The notes under the pieces: model-generated
Seen by the model: the letters and a program-made list of their open reading frames with translations, nothing else
The model's database searches: none
What the model was told of the DNA's origin: nothing
Source: Triticum aestivum
Taxonomy: Eukaryota > Streptophyta > Magnoliopsida > Poales > Poaceae
NCBI RefSeq assembly: GCF_018294505.1
Contig: NC_057795.1
Coordinates: forward strand, 521,859,184 to 521,923,183
Direction: 5' to 3'
Length of the DNA stretch: 64,000 bases
Part shown: positions 1 through 11,079 of the stretch, in pieces
Layout of the letters: each line of letters opens with the position of its first letter
How positions within the stretch are numbered: position 1 is the first letter of the stretch
Translations under genes and position numbers: made by a program

Positions 1-3000
1 GAGCACACTCTCAATATTGATCCGAAGTATAAGCCGGTCAGGCAGTTTCTCCGACGATTCAACGAAGAAAGACGGGCAGCTATTGGGGAAGAGGTGGCCC
101 GGCTCTTAGGGGCTGGGTTTATTGTTGAAGTTTTTCATCCGGAGTGGTTGGCTAATCCGGTGCTGGTGCTCAAGAAGAACGGCACATGGCGGATGTGTGT
201 GGATTACACGGACTTAAACAAGGCTTGTCCGGCTGATCCCTTTGCTCTCCCCCGTATTGATCAAATCATTGATGCTACGGCGGGTTGTGAGCGTTTGAGT
301 TTTTTGGATGCTTACTCTGGTTATCATCAGATCAAGATGGCAGTTAAGGACCAGGAGAAGACGGCTGTTATCACTCCGTTTGGAGCCTTCTGTTATGTAT
401 CCATGTCGTTTGGGCTCAAGAGTGCCCAGGCAACTTATCAGCGATGTGTGCAGAACTATTTGCATGATCAAATAGGGCGCAATGTTCATGCTTATGTAGA
501 TGACATCGTGGTGAAATCCAGAGAAAAGGGAACTTTGATATCCGACTTAAGAGAGACTTTTAACAAACTCCGGGTTTACAAGATGATGCTTAACCCGGCC
601 AAATGTGTGTTTGGTGTACCTGCAGGTAAGCTCTTGGGTTTTCTGGTATCAAATAGAGGCATTGAAGCTAATCCGGAGAACATCACGGTGATTACCTCTC
701 TGACTAAGCCGGCATGTATCAATGATGTTCAGCGCCTGGCGGGGCAGGTTGCTGCTTTAAGCCGGTTCATAAGCCGGTTAGGAGAGAAGGCCTTACCGTT
801 ATATCAGATGATGAAGAAAACAGACAATTTTGTCTGGAGTGATGCTGCTAACACTGCCTTTGAATATTTAAAGAGACAGTTGTCTGAGCCACCAGTTCTT
901 GCAGCTCCCATTGATAAAGAGCTGCTATTGTTATATGTGGCTGCTAACTCACGGGCCGTCAGTGTTGCCACCGTAGTGGAGCGTAAGGAGGTAGGCAAGG
1001 AGCATCCGGTTCAACGAACGGTTTACTACATCAGCGAGGTGCTCATTGAGTCTAAACAAAGGTATCCACATTGGCAGAAGCTTGTTTATGGTGTGTTCAT
1101 GGCAAACCGGAAGCTGAAGCAGTACTTCCAAAGTCACCCTATAACAGTGGTAAGCTCAGCTCCTTTGGGGGACATCATTCAGAACAGGGAAGCCACAGGT
1201 CGAATTGCCAAGTGGGCCATTGAGCTTGGGCCTTATGGTCTGAAGTATATGCCCCGCACTGCCATCAAGTCTCAGGCCTTGGTGGATTTCATCAATGATT
1301 GGACAGAGTTGCAGGCACGCGAGGAAAAGCCGGACAATACCTATTGGACAATTCACTTTGATGGGTCCAGGCAGTTAGAAGGATCAGGGGCTGGGGTTGT
1401 TTTAACTTCCCCTCGAGGTGACAAATTTTGTTATGTGCTCCGGCTCATGTTTCCTTGCACTAACAATGCAGCTGAATACGAGGCCTTGCTCCATGGTCTT
1501 CGGATGTCTAAGGAGATGAATTTAAGCCGGGTAAGGTGCTTGGGCGACTCAGATCTTGTGGCTCAGCAGGTCTCAGGCACATGGGATTATAAGGATCCCC
1601 TTATGGCGGCTTATCATCATGAAGTTGATGTTGTAGCTGGGTACTTCAAAGGGTATCAGGTGGAGCACATTGACAGAAGGAAGAATGAGGCGGCGGATGC
1701 TTTAAGCTGGTTGGGCTCTCAGCGTAAGCCGGTGCCGCCTAACACCTTTCTGGACGTTCTACATAATCCCTCTGTCAAGGTACCTACAGAGGAAGAGCTT
1801 GCAGTGCCAGACCCGGAGGCACAGTTGGTGGTTGCACTTCACATCATCCCGGATTGGACATTGCCATATTTGGCTTATATGACCCGGGGAGAGCTGCCTG
1901 AGGATGAGACCATGGCGAGACAAATTGTCAGACGATCTAAATCCATGACAATTGTTAACGGCGAGTTACATCATCTCAGTGTCACAGGGGCGTTCCAGCG
2001 TTGTGTGTCGCCTGCAGAGGGTCAAGAGATACTTCGAGAGATCCATGAAGGGGATTGTGGTCATCATGCCGGATCAAAATCTCTGGTGGCCAAGGCTTTC
2101 CATCATGGTTTTTATTGGATGATGGCTCATGCTGATGCAGAAGATTTTGATAGCAAATGTGACGGGTGTCAAAAGTTCTCAAGACGAGCTCATGTGCCGG
2201 CTCGGGAGTTGAGGATGATTCCAATTACTTGGTCGTTCGCAGTATGGGGGCTTGACATGGTGGGACCTTTCAAAAGGTCTAAGGATAAAAAAACGCACCT
2301 CCTGGTTGCAGTGGATAAATTTACAAAGTGGATTGAGGCAGAGCCGGTCAGTCAGTGTGATGCGGCCACAGCGGTGCAGTTCATCAAAAAGGTGATCTTT
2401 TGTTTTGGTTTTCCACATAGCATCATCACTGATAATGGCACTAATCTCTCCAAGAGTGCCATGGAAGAGTTCTGTCAACGGGAACATATCCGGCTTGATG
2501 TTTCGGCTGTTGCTCATCCTCAGTCCAATGGTCAAGCAGAGCGAGCTAATCAGGAGATTTTAAGGGGTATCAAACCACGGCTCTTGGTCCCCTTACAGCG
2601 GACTCTGGGTTATTGGGTCGAAGAGCTGCCCTCTGTGTCGTGGAGCATCAACACTACGCCTAACAGATCCACGGGTTATACGCCTTTTTTCATGGTTTAT
2701 GGAGCAGAGGCAGTTCTGCCGAGCGATATCCGGCACGACTCACCCCGTGTGGCGGCTTACGTTGAGGCTGACAATGAAAAAGCTCGACAGGAGGCACTTG
2801 ACTTGTTGGATGAAGAGCGAGACTTGGCAATAGCCCACTCAGCGATTTACCAGCAAGACCTTCGCCGTTATCACAGCCGCCGAGTCAGAAGCAGAACCTT
2901 TCAGGAAGGTGATCTAGTGCTCTGGCTCATCCAGGATCAGTCTGATATGCACAAGATATCCCCTCCTTGGGAAGGGCCCTTTGTGGTCAGCAAGAACTTG

Positions 3001-3114
3001 CACAACGGGTCATACTACCTCATTGATATTCGAGAGCACAAAGACTCAGGTAAGTCGGAGGAAGAGACCCGCCGGCCGTGGAATATAGCCCATCTTCGGC
3101 CTTACTATACTTAA
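1..3114 (+). CDS. pol: Gypsy pol polyprotein, C-terminal 1037 codons (RT, dual RNase H, integrase)
   Basis: The frame is open from the first base and stops with TAA at 3112-3114; the true start is upstream of the window. Order: reverse transcriptase with catalytic YVDD at 493-504; a degenerate Gypsy-type RNase H tether (about 850-1300); a second RNase H with HFDGS (Asp at 1360), NNAAEYEALL and GDSDL; then integrase with an HHCC zinc finger (His at 2044 and 2062-2067, Cys at 2158 and 2167) and catalytic D-D-E at 2254, 2431 and 2539, i.e. the DD35E spacing. The tether-plus-second-RNase H layout is typical of Tat elements. These enzymes copy the RNA into DNA and insert it. No in-frame stop or frameshift is seen, so this part could still be functional, unlike all other coding regions here. 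One departure is Trp in the usual ADALSKL motif near 1706. Confidence 0.93.
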   Translation, partial: EHTLNIDPKYKPVRQFLRRFNEERRAAIGEEVARLLGAGFIVEVFHPEWLANPVLVLKKNGTWRMCVDYTDLNKACPADPFALPRIDQIIDATAGCERLSFLDAYSGYHQIKMAVKDQEKTAVITPFGAFCYVSMSFGLKSAQATYQRCVQNYLHDQIGRNVHAYVDDIVVKSREKGTLISDLRETFNKLRVYKMMLNPAKCVFGVPAGKLLGFLVSNRGIEANPENITVITSLTKPACINDVQRLAGQVAALSRFISRLGEKALPLYQMMKKTDNFVWSDAANTAFEYLKRQLSEPPVLAAPIDKELLLLYVAANSRAVSVATVVERKEVGKEHPVQRTVYYISEVLIESKQRYPHWQKLVYGVFMANRKLKQYFQSHPITVVSSAPLGDIIQNREATGRIAKWAIELGPYGLKYMPRTAIKSQALVDFINDWTELQAREEKPDNTYWTIHFDGSRQLEGSGAGVVLTSPRGDKFCYVLRLMFPCTNNAAEYEALLHGLRMSKEMNLSRVRCLGDSDLVAQQVSGTWDYKDPLMAAYHHEVDVVAGYFKGYQVEHIDRRKNEAADALSWLGSQRKPVPPNTFLDVLHNPSVKVPTEEELAVPDPEAQLVVALHIIPDWTLPYLAYMTRGELPEDETMARQIVRRSKSMTIVNGELHHLSVTGAFQRCVSPAEGQEILREIHEGDCGHHAGSKSLVAKAFHHGFYWMMAHADAEDFDSKCDGCQKFSRRAHVPARELRMIPITWSFAVWGLDMVGPFKRSKDKKTHLLVAVDKFTKWIEAEPVSQCDAATAVQFIKKVIFCFGFPHSIITDNGTNLSKSAMEEFCQREHIRLDVSAVAHPQSNGQAERANQEILRGIKPRLLVPLQRTLGYWVEELPSVSWSINTTPNRSTGYTPFFMVYGAEAVLPSDIRHDSPRVAAYVEADNEKARQEALDLLDEERDLAIAHSAIYQQDLRRYHSRRVRSRTFQEGDLVLWLIQDQSDMHKISPPWEGPFVVSKNLHNGSYYLIDIREHKDSGKSEEETRRPWNIAHLRPYYT

Positions 3115-3320
3115 GCCACCGGCTCTTTAGATGTATATATTTTTTGGACAATGTATATATTATATAAAGTAATAAAGCAGGACCTCTGTCCTTTTTTCAC
3201 CCTCAAAAAGTGTATATGTCTTTTTGGCAGGTGGTGGAAACAGCCAACGGGGACCGGATCATATCTGAATCCGCCTTTACCTTTGGTCCGGCTTATGATC
3301 ATATCTGAATCCAGCCATGA

Positions 3321-3660
3321 TCACTTGGGGGCTTCCTGTTCAAACATAGGTCGTATCCGAACCAAAGAGAACATAGCTGTCGATACCCACTTGATCGGCA
3401 TACTTGCCAAACCTACTAGGGGGCTTCTTGATCATATTTGAATCATAGCTTAACCTCTTTAGGTCTGACGTGGATTGTATATGAATCAGCGTCATTAAAC
3501 AAATCATATGGTCACTTGGGGGCTTCCTATTCAAACATAGGTCGTATTCGAACCAAAGAGAACATAGCTGTCGATACCCACTTGATTGGCATCGCCACGC
3601 CACTGGGGGCTATATGATCGTATCCGAATCTTAGCTTAACCCCTTTGGAACGGTTTACTG
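3321..3660 (+). repeat. Tandem repeat, ~191 bp unit, about 1.8 copies
   Basis: A unit beginning TCACTTGGGGGCTTCCT occurs at 3321 and again at 3512, followed in both by the same stretch reading AACATAGGTCGTAT and TGTCGATACCCACTTGAT. The second copy fades after about 3660. It lies just 3' of pol in the untranslated region of the Tat element, where such elements commonly carry tandem arrays. The phrase CTTGGGGGCT recurs elsewhere in this 3' region (near 5110, 5215 and 5350). It resembles a polypurine-tract-like module, but its role is unknown. Confidence 0.8.
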
Positions 3661-4022
3661 ATCGTATCCGAATTAGAAGCCTGTAAAAGTATTGTGATTA
3701 TTCTGATACCTTGTGGAAAGCATTTTAAGGTGTTTTTTGTCTTGCCGGTTTAAAATTCGTCACCCCAGGTTATTAAGTACCGGGTGAGCATTATATGAGT
3801 CGGGAAGATCTTTCAAGGATTGCAGAATAAGGCAAGCAAAATTTACACACGCCAAGGAAGTAAAAGCCAGAAATATACAGCCATGGCGGCTTACGAAAAG
3901 AGTTAAGTGATAAGAGCATGCACGAACGCATGATGAGCATTAAGAAGTTATTTCTACCCTATTACAAGACTCCCCGAGTCTGAATAGATGAAGCATTGTA
4001 TTTTGGCCAAACACCTGGTGAT

Positions 4023-7000
4023 TCACTCCTTCGGCGGGCTTGAAGGCTCCGGGTTACCCTTCTTCGCTTCTCCATCGGCTGTTGTTTCCTGGAAAGTTGA
4101 TGAAGCCCAATCAATGCCGCTCAAAGCTTCAAATTCAGCTTCATCATCTATTAAACCGGCCAGGTCCACTTCAGGGGCAAAAGTATGCTTACGAATTAGA
4201 GGGATCAGGCTGATTTGATCATATGGAGCATTTGGGATTTTCCAGTTGTTACTATCATAAGCCGACGCATACTTACTGAGGTCAGTATCGTTTCCAATAA
4301 GGGTGACCACTAGACGTATGGCTTTAACACAGGCGTGGAAGTCATGATCATCAAAGGCATTGTCGTCTTCCTTTAGACTCGGATATCCAAGAGCAAGGTC
4401 TGTCGGGTCTAGTTCTGGGAGCCATGCTTTTGCTTGGCTCAATGCGGCTACGGCCCCGGCTCTTGAAGATGAACGCCCTAAGTCTTGGATCCGCTAAGGT
4501 AGAAAGGCAAGGCTCTTCAATACATCTTGCAAAAGGCAGGGGTGTGGATTTGATAAAGCTACAACGGCCAGGGCACATTGTGTCCTGAAGTATAGTTGTT
4601 CCACTAACGTGTAAACTGCTTTAAGCTTGATCAGCGTGTTCTGCTTCAAATTGACACTCCTGGAGCCTATATGTGCATAAGCGTAACGGTAAGCCGGAAG
4701 TAATTATTACAATAGTCATTGTAAGGTTGCCATGTTAAAACTGTGTCACAATAACTTACCAAAGATGGTTGAGACCATTTGGGATATTTGATGTTTTAAG
4801 TTGGACAGCTCGGTTCTTGCTTCTGCAAGAGATGCTTCGGCTGTTTCAGCCCGAGTCACCAGGGAAGCTTTTTCATCCGCCCAAATTTTCTTTTCCGACT
4901 CAAAATTCTTCTTTAGTTTCTCATTTTCAAAGACACTAAATTCAAATTTGGAGTTAGCTTTCTGCGTTTCAAGCTCTTGAGTTTCCAGACGACTCTTCAG
5001 GGCAGCGAGTTCTGATTCAAATTGACTTATGGCAGCCTGCATTGACACCGGGTTATGGTAAGGATTCTAGTAAGGTAAACATTCAAGTCCCAAGCACTTT
5101 ACAAGTAAAGATACTTGGCACTTGGGGGCTAATGTATGTTGAAGAATTTTTAACTTTCTCCTGCCGATTTACACATATGAAGTCTCAAGCATCTTACAAG
5201 TAAAGCTACTTGACACTTGGGGGCTAATGTGTATTGCAAATTTAAAAGCTTTATGTTATAACCGGGTTAAGCAAATTCTTTTTGAGCCGGATAAATTAAC
5301 AGGTAAAGGAGGTTTCTAAAGTATACAGGATATTTGTTCAATAAGCAATAGACTTGGGGGCTGGTATAGTATGTAAGACTCGGGTAAACAGTATAAGTAA
5401 TACCTCCGATTTGTGTTGTATTTGTTTCACCATGTCAATTTCCAGGTCACGGCTATTATGAACCTGATTCAGATAGCCCGAGACTATGTCACCAATTCTT
5501 AGGTGAGTATAATCAGTGATGTCCTGCTTGGCTTTTTGGCGTTGGGCGAATTCTTCCTTGGCGGTACATTTGGCAAGGACGGTAGGCCTTCCTGGTTCAA
5601 CAAACTAAGACTTCACAAATTGAACTTCTGGTTCAGTTGTTTTGACCGGGCTAGGAGTTTCCAGGTCACTTGTGTGGAGAGTATCTTCGGCAGGTGGATC
5701 AGTAGTTGGCATTGGAATATCAGAAGCCGGATCTGGCGGTGGCTAATGAGCAAAACTATCTGGAGCAGATGCATTAATCACCGGTTCAGCTATGACCGGC
5801 TCTTCGGATGGTTTATTCTTCTTTGCCCGTTTACTGGGCTTCACTTGCATGCTGTTAACACAAGCAGAAGGATGAATATGCAAGCATAGGTAAAGCAAAA
5901 AGTGCATAAGTTTATATTACCCGGGAGCAGTTTTGAAAGTCGGCATATTTGACTGCATGGATTCACCGGAAGAAGGAGAGGTATCCTGATAGTTGGAGTC
6001 AGATGAATTGAGAGGTTGACGAATTAAGCCTGCTAAAGGTAAGACAGAACGTAAATCGGAGATAACCTCAGTCCGACGCTACCTGGTTACATCAGGTAAG
6101 CCGGAGGAAAGTTCTGCATCCTTGTTGTTCTGGGTCTGCCTCCGGTTCTCAAGCTGTTGTTGCTTCAAAATAAATTGAGGATCTTGATAAGCAAGTGCAT
6201 GTGAAAATCTTACTTTCCGGGTCATCCTTCGGGTCTTTCGCTTTGGCAAAGGCTCTGAGTCGGAGGAGATTATAGTTACCTCTTCATTGGTTGCTCGACT
6301 GTTCCTCGTATCCTCCTGAAAGGATAAAATGTCAGACATGTGATAACAAGGGACTTAAGAAAATTTAAAGATTACCTCTTCCTCATCCGAAGAGCTATCC
6401 TCCAATCTGAGTAAGTCGGAGGTGCTGGGTTTCTTCTTCTTTGAGGTTCCTATCTTGGCGGCTTTCCTTTCAGCTTTCTTGGTTGTCCTGGCCTATTTGG
6501 CAGCTTCATGGTCATATTTGACCTTCCAGAAGTTATCACCGGCTTGTGGAAAAGGTTAAAGAATTGTGAGTATCAAGAAAGTTATAATATATCCGTAAAC
6601 ATTTGTTACGATTGATAACTTACCACAGGGGTCGGGTTATTCTTGCAAAATGGAAGTAAGCCGAAGGCGTTGCTCGTCTCAGTGCCTTCCTTCAGCAATG
6701 ATTGGGTTGTAGCATCCACCAAATCGTCTGGTAACTAGTCAGGGCTATGGCGTAGCGGATCATTCTTTTCTCCAGTATAAGTACACATTAAGCCGGGACG
6801 GCGGCTTAATGGAAGTATACGCCAAGTGACCCAGACTCGGACCAGATCGATGCCGTTTAAACCATTTCCCAATAGAGCTTTAATCTTCTTGATGGTGGAA
6901 TTAAGAGGCACGCGTTCAAGGGTTGTCAGCTTGTCTGGTAGCCGATGATTAGACTCAAGGCGCAGGGCGCGAAAGCCGGGCAGAGGTTTTTCATCAGCCG

Positions 7001-7526
7001 GAGAAGTGTCCTGACAGTAAAACCACGTCTGGTTCCAAGATTTGGGGTGACTCGGCAACTCAGCGTAAGGGAAAAGACAGTCTCTCCGTCGCTAGATTGA
7101 GATGCCGCCAAGCTCAACACTGGGCCCGTTTGCACGTTCATTTTGCCGGTTCATGTAAAAAAGCTCCCTGAACAAAAGCAGACTTGGCTCCTCTCCCAGG
7201 TACACCTCGCAGAAGACATGAAAGTTGCAAATGTTTAACACGGAATTGGGTCCGATGTCTTGAGGTCTAAGGTCAAAGAAATTTAAAACCTCTCTGGAAA
7301 ATTTTGAGCCGGGAGGAGCAAATCCACGGCTCATATGATCCGTAAAAATTATTACTTCCCTTGCTTGGGGATGAGGCTTTTCTTCAGATGGGTCAGGGGC
7401 ACGGTAAGACATGACATCCTTTTTTGGCAGGTGCCCAGACTTTACAAATTCAGCTAGTTTGCTATTGGTAACTATGGATGGAACCCAATTGCAAGTCACA
7501 GGGGCTTTGGTAGCCTTAGGAGCCAT
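4023..7526 (-). pseudogene. Antisense spliced gene of the Tat element (Transposase_28-like domain plus coiled coil)
   Basis: Six minus-strand exons can be traced by GT-AG borders: about 7526-6624, 6542-6376, 6315-5921, 5851-5404, 5036-4760 and the last ending at the TGA at 4023-4025. ATG is at 7526-7524. Exon 1 has the conserved pattern of the grass 'putative gypsy-type transposon' domain (Pfam Transposase_28), including FVKSGHLP, EVIIFTDH, FFDLRPQDI, LGGIS, PLPGFR and WRILPLSRRPG. Exons 2-4 are Lys- and Ser-rich with acidic stretches. Exon 5 (4760-5036) is a strong heptad coiled coil. At least six in-frame stops are visible (for example 7092-7094 and 6735-6737), mostly TAG where Gln is expected. 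Such antisense genes are known in Tat elements, but their function is unknown. The exon borders are my reading, not cDNA-based. Confidence 0.72.
5084..5240 (+). repeat. Short tandem duplication, ~95 bp unit
   Basis: Two copies of a unit reading CAAGTCCCAAGCACTTTAC (first) and AAGTCTCAAGCATCTTAC (second), each followed by AAGTAAAG, CTTG and CACTTGGGGGCTAATGT, start near 5084 and 5179. They fall inside the intron between exons 4 and 5 of the antisense gene. The shared CACTTGGGGGCT links them to the 191 bp repeat at 3321. Confidence 0.7.
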
Positions 7527-8263
7527 CAAAGCAATTGGTCTATGGAAAAGCAAGAAGATCTGGTTCAATTTTAACCGGGGAGGAAAATCTTGATTATTTA
7601 AAGTGGCGGCTTAATGAGGGGCCTAATGACATAAGGATGACTGTGCAACAATATTTAAGCCGCTACAAGTATCAAGTGCAATTCAAAAAAATTCCGGGTC
7701 ATGAGGAGCTATCAAGATTCTGTGTCATTTATTTAAGCCGGACATCTCGACGGTTGTGTTTCAGGGCATTTATCAGAGGAGATTTCCGGGTGATAAAAGC
7801 AAGTTTCACAGCTAACGGTTATTACTCTGAATCAAATATTGCTCTGAAAAGGAAAAATTTCTAGACCTAAAACAGGGCAGAGAAGTTCATGTGCTCGAAG
7901 AGGGTTTCTGAACAAGAGAAATGAGATCTATTTTTATGCGAGATCAACACAAACAAGCACCACAGCAGTTCTACGTGGTTTTTGCGATCTAAACAGGGCA
8001 TTGGAAGGAACTAGCGAGGGTTTGGGGTCAGCCAGTGATGAACACCGACGAACTCGATAGGAACCTAATGCAGATCTGAGAAAGGGAATGGAAGGAACTC
8101 ACAGATGCGGATGAGCTGCGGAGGTCCGCCGTTGATCTCTGGTCAAGGACAGGTCGATGCAGCGGCCTGAGTCGATGAAGATGAGGGAGTCGACGACGAC
8201 AGCGGCGGAGCTCGAGTAGCAGAGAAGAAAGGAAGAAGACGACTGGGGAAGACCTAGATCGCT

Positions 8264-8275
8264 CTATTTATAAGG
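8264..8275 (-). promoter_or_regulatory. TATA box of the antisense gene
   Basis: On the minus strand this reads CCTTATAAATAG. It is followed by about 170 bases of CT-rich sequence typical of plant 5' leaders, then a GTGAG donor-like site near 8097 and a possible long leader intron ending shortly before the antisense ATG at 7526. Position and composition fit a dedicated promoter for the antisense transcript inside the 3' region of the retrotransposon. The transcript start is inferred, not shown. Confidence 0.5.
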
Positions 8276-8511
8276 GAAGACTGACCGAGCGGGCGCGAAA
8301 AACGAGGAGATAACATTCATTATCCAGCGGCTCTGGCGCCTCGATTTTCAGGATGGTCAGTAATGAAGATGATGTCACACAGACTTAACCCAGAGTTAGA
8401 TGATGACGTCACGGCGGGTTAAAATCCTTCGAGCAAGCTAAAAGACTGCAGGACGGTTCATAAGGTATTTTAAGATTGACATGAACAGGTTCAAATCAAT
8501 CTGGGGCCTAA

Positions 8512-9030
8512 TGTTGGGGATATAACTATTTGTGTAAGCCGCCCAGGAGGGGCCGGGTTACGCAAAGAGGACTCACCAGAGAGAAGCCCAAGACCAAAGT
8601 ATGAAGATGGCGGTTCATAGGTTCTTAAGGCCCGCAGGCGACTTAGGGCCCGTTGTGGTAAACCGCTGTAATACTATTACTTGTATCATAAGGTAGATTT
8701 AACTAGTCACTGAGCCGGACATTGTTTATAAGCCGGCCGAGACTCTGTAAGCCGCAGGGCGTCGACCCGTGTATATAAGGGGATGACCCGCTGGCGGCTT
8801 AGGGCAAGAAACAACTCATCGAGAGCCAGGCATAGCATATCTCGCTCCCTGGTCATCGAAACATCAATACCAACCCAACTAGACGTAGGCCTTACCTTCA
8901 CCGTAAGGGGCCGAACTAGTATAAACTCCTCATGTCCCTTGTCCCGATTAACCCCTTCAAGCTTCCTAGTTGCGATGGCTCCACAACTAAGTCCTTTCAC
9001 GAGGACATCTGACGTGACAATTCCACGACA
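8512..9030 (+). repeat. 3' LTR of the Tat Gypsy element (519 bp)
   Basis: The LTR starts TGTTGGGGATATAAC directly after a purine-rich tract (CTGGGGCCTAA, 8501-8511) and ends TTCCACGACA at 9030, giving the usual TG...CA ends. A TATA box, GTATATAAGG, lies at 8771-8780, so the transcript start is probably near 8800. Sequence after 9030 matches the expected continuation of the Athila-like LTR, which fixes the border. The partner LTR is outside the window. Confidence 0.8.
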
Positions 9031-9422
9031 GGCTCCGTATCATAAAACGTGATGAAACTTTCTCTCTGATTTTTTTTCTCCGCGAGACAGAATATATGGA
9101 GTTGGAGTTGAGGTCAGCGGAGCCTCAGGGGGCCCACAAGACAGGGGGCGTGCCTAGGGGGAGGGGGCGCGCCCCCACCCTCGTGGACAGGGTGTGGGCC
9201 CCCTGGTCTTCATCTTTTGCAAGGATTTTTTATATTTTCTGAAACTTGTCTCCGAGGATTTTCAGGTCATTCCGAGAACTTTTGTTTTCTACACATGAAA
9301 CAACATCATGGTAATTCTGCTGAAAACAGCGTCAGTCCGGTTAGTTTCATTCAAATCATGCAAGTTAGAGTCCAAACAAGGGCAAAAGTGTTTGGAAAAG
9401 TAGATACGTTCCAGACGTATCA
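9031..9422 (-). repeat. Partial LTR of the Athila-like element
   Basis: On the minus strand the LTR begins TGATACGTCTGGAACGTATC at 9422, a start typical of several abundant Triticeae Gypsy families, and runs to GATACGGAGCC at 9031, where the Tat element is inserted. A GC-rich block (GGGGGCGTGCC, GGGGCGCGCCCCC) lies at about 9130-9190. Only the first ~390 bases are present. Confidence 0.75.
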
Positions 9423-9436
9423 ACTCCCCCAAGCTA
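9423..9436 (-). other. Polypurine tract of the Athila-like element
   Basis: Minus strand AGCTTGGGGGAGT directly abuts the LTR start at 9422. This is the primer for plus-strand DNA synthesis in LTR retrotransposons. A second copy of nearly the same string (AAGCTTGGGGGAGTACG) lies at about 10983-10999, just downstream of the degenerate ORF. Confidence 0.7.
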
Positions 9437-11079
9437 AACCTTTGCTTGTCCTCAAGCAATTCAGTTGATAAACTGAAAGTGATAAAGAAAAACTTTTACA
9501 AACTCTGTTTGCTCTTGTTGTTGTAAACATGCAAAGCCATAATTCAGGTTTCAACAATATTATAAACTAACCATACTCACAATAACACTCAGGTCTCACA
9601 ATTACTCATATCAATGGCATAATCAGCTAGCGAGCGATAATGATAAATCTCGAATGACAACGCCTTCTCAAAACAATCATAACATGATATAACAAAATGG
9701 TATCTCGCTAGCCCTTTGTTAGATCGCAAAACATAAATGCAGAGCACCTTTAAAGATCAAGGACTGACTAAACATTGTAATTCATGGTAAAAGAGATCCA
9801 GTCAAGTCATACCCAATATAAACCAATAATAATGAATGCAAATGACAGTGTGCTCTCCAGTGGGTGCTTTTTAATAAGAAGGTGATGACTCAACATAAAA
9901 GTAAATAGATAGGCCCTTCGCAGAGGGAAGTAGGCATTTGTAGAGGTGCTAGAGCTTGATTTTAAAATAGAGATTGAATAATATTTTGAGCGGCATACTT
10001 TTGCTGTCAACACAACAACTATGAGATGGTTGTATCTTCCATACTACATGCATTATAGGCAGTTCCCACGCAGAATGGTAAAAGTTTATACTCCCCCAAC
10101 CACCAACAAGCATCAATCCATGGCTTCCTTGAAACAACGAGTGCCTCCAACTAACAACAATCCTAGGGGGGTTTTGTTTAATTATTTTGATTTGCTTTGA
10201 TCTTTTTGGATCATGGGACTGGGCATCCCGGTTACCGGCCCTTTCTCGTGAATGAGGAGCAGAGTCCACTCCTCTGAGAATAACCCACCTAGCATGGAAG
10301 ATATAGGCAGCCCTAGTGGAAACATGAGTGGCTCGAGCATACAAAACAGAATTTCATTTGAAGGTTTAGAGTTTGGCACATACAAATTTACTTGGAATTG
10401 CAAATATGTTTACTTCATAATAAGCTGAATCAGGAACAATGAACTCGTCATATTTACAAAAACAAGAGAGATCGAGTTCATACCAGCTTTTCTCATCTCA
10501 AAAAGTCCATCATATATCGTCATTATTGCCTTTCACTTGCATAACCGAATGATGTGTATAATCATAAGAGTGCACGTGCATTGGACTAAGCTGGAATCTG
10601 CAAGCATTCAACTCAAGAGAGAAGAAAAGTAATATGGGCTCTTAGTTAAATAAACAATCATGCAAATGAGAGCCACTAAACATTTTCAATATAGTCTTCT
10701 CGAACCCCAAAGGAAGGAAAAGAAAATAAAGCTATTTACACGGGAAAGCTCCCAACAAGTAAAAGAAGAACGAGAAATCTTTTTGGGTTTTTCATTTTAA
10801 TTCTACTACAAGCATGGAAATTAAGTTAACTAATTTTTTTTGGTTTTTCTTAAGGTTTATCAAACACACAAGAAGAAACTAGAAAAAGAAATTTAAACTA
10901 ACATGGATAATACAATGAAAGCGTATGAGCACCAACGACTAATATAGTGTGTGAACATGAATGTAAAGTCGGTGAGAAATACGTACTCCCCCAAGCTTAG
11001 ACTTTTTCCCTAAGTTGGTCTAATGCCAAGGGCCACCGGTACTCTCCCCGGTGTACTGGGAAGTATAATCAGGATACCA
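9437..11079. other. Non-coding 3' region of the Athila-like element
   Basis: AT-rich sequence without a supported gene. Minus-strand frames here (for example 10344-9949) have no recognisable domain. The only notable site is the extra polypurine-like string near 10985. I see no repeats or RNA genes. Confidence 0.6.

Larger units (their letters stand above)
1..9030 (+). mobile_element. Ty3/Gypsy retrotransposon, Tat lineage, 5' part outside window
   Basis: The element enters from the left inside reverse transcriptase and ends with one LTR at 9030. Seen directly: open pol to 3114, a long 3' region (3115-8511) with short tandem repeats and an antisense gene, a purine-rich tract, and an LTR that starts TGTTGGGG and ends CGACA. 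Two RNase H-like regions in pol plus an antisense gene downstream of pol are known hallmarks of the Tat group (RIRE2/Grande/Retand-like). It is inserted in the reversed LTR of an Athila-like element whose sequence resumes at 9031. The 5' LTR, primer site, gag and protease lie outside, so the target duplication cannot be checked. I do not assign a wheat family name. Confidence 0.85.

Noticed and set aside
8783..9052. Plus-strand 89-codon frame in the Tat LTR after the TATA box
   Set aside because: It crosses the LTR end into the Athila-like element and has no domain.
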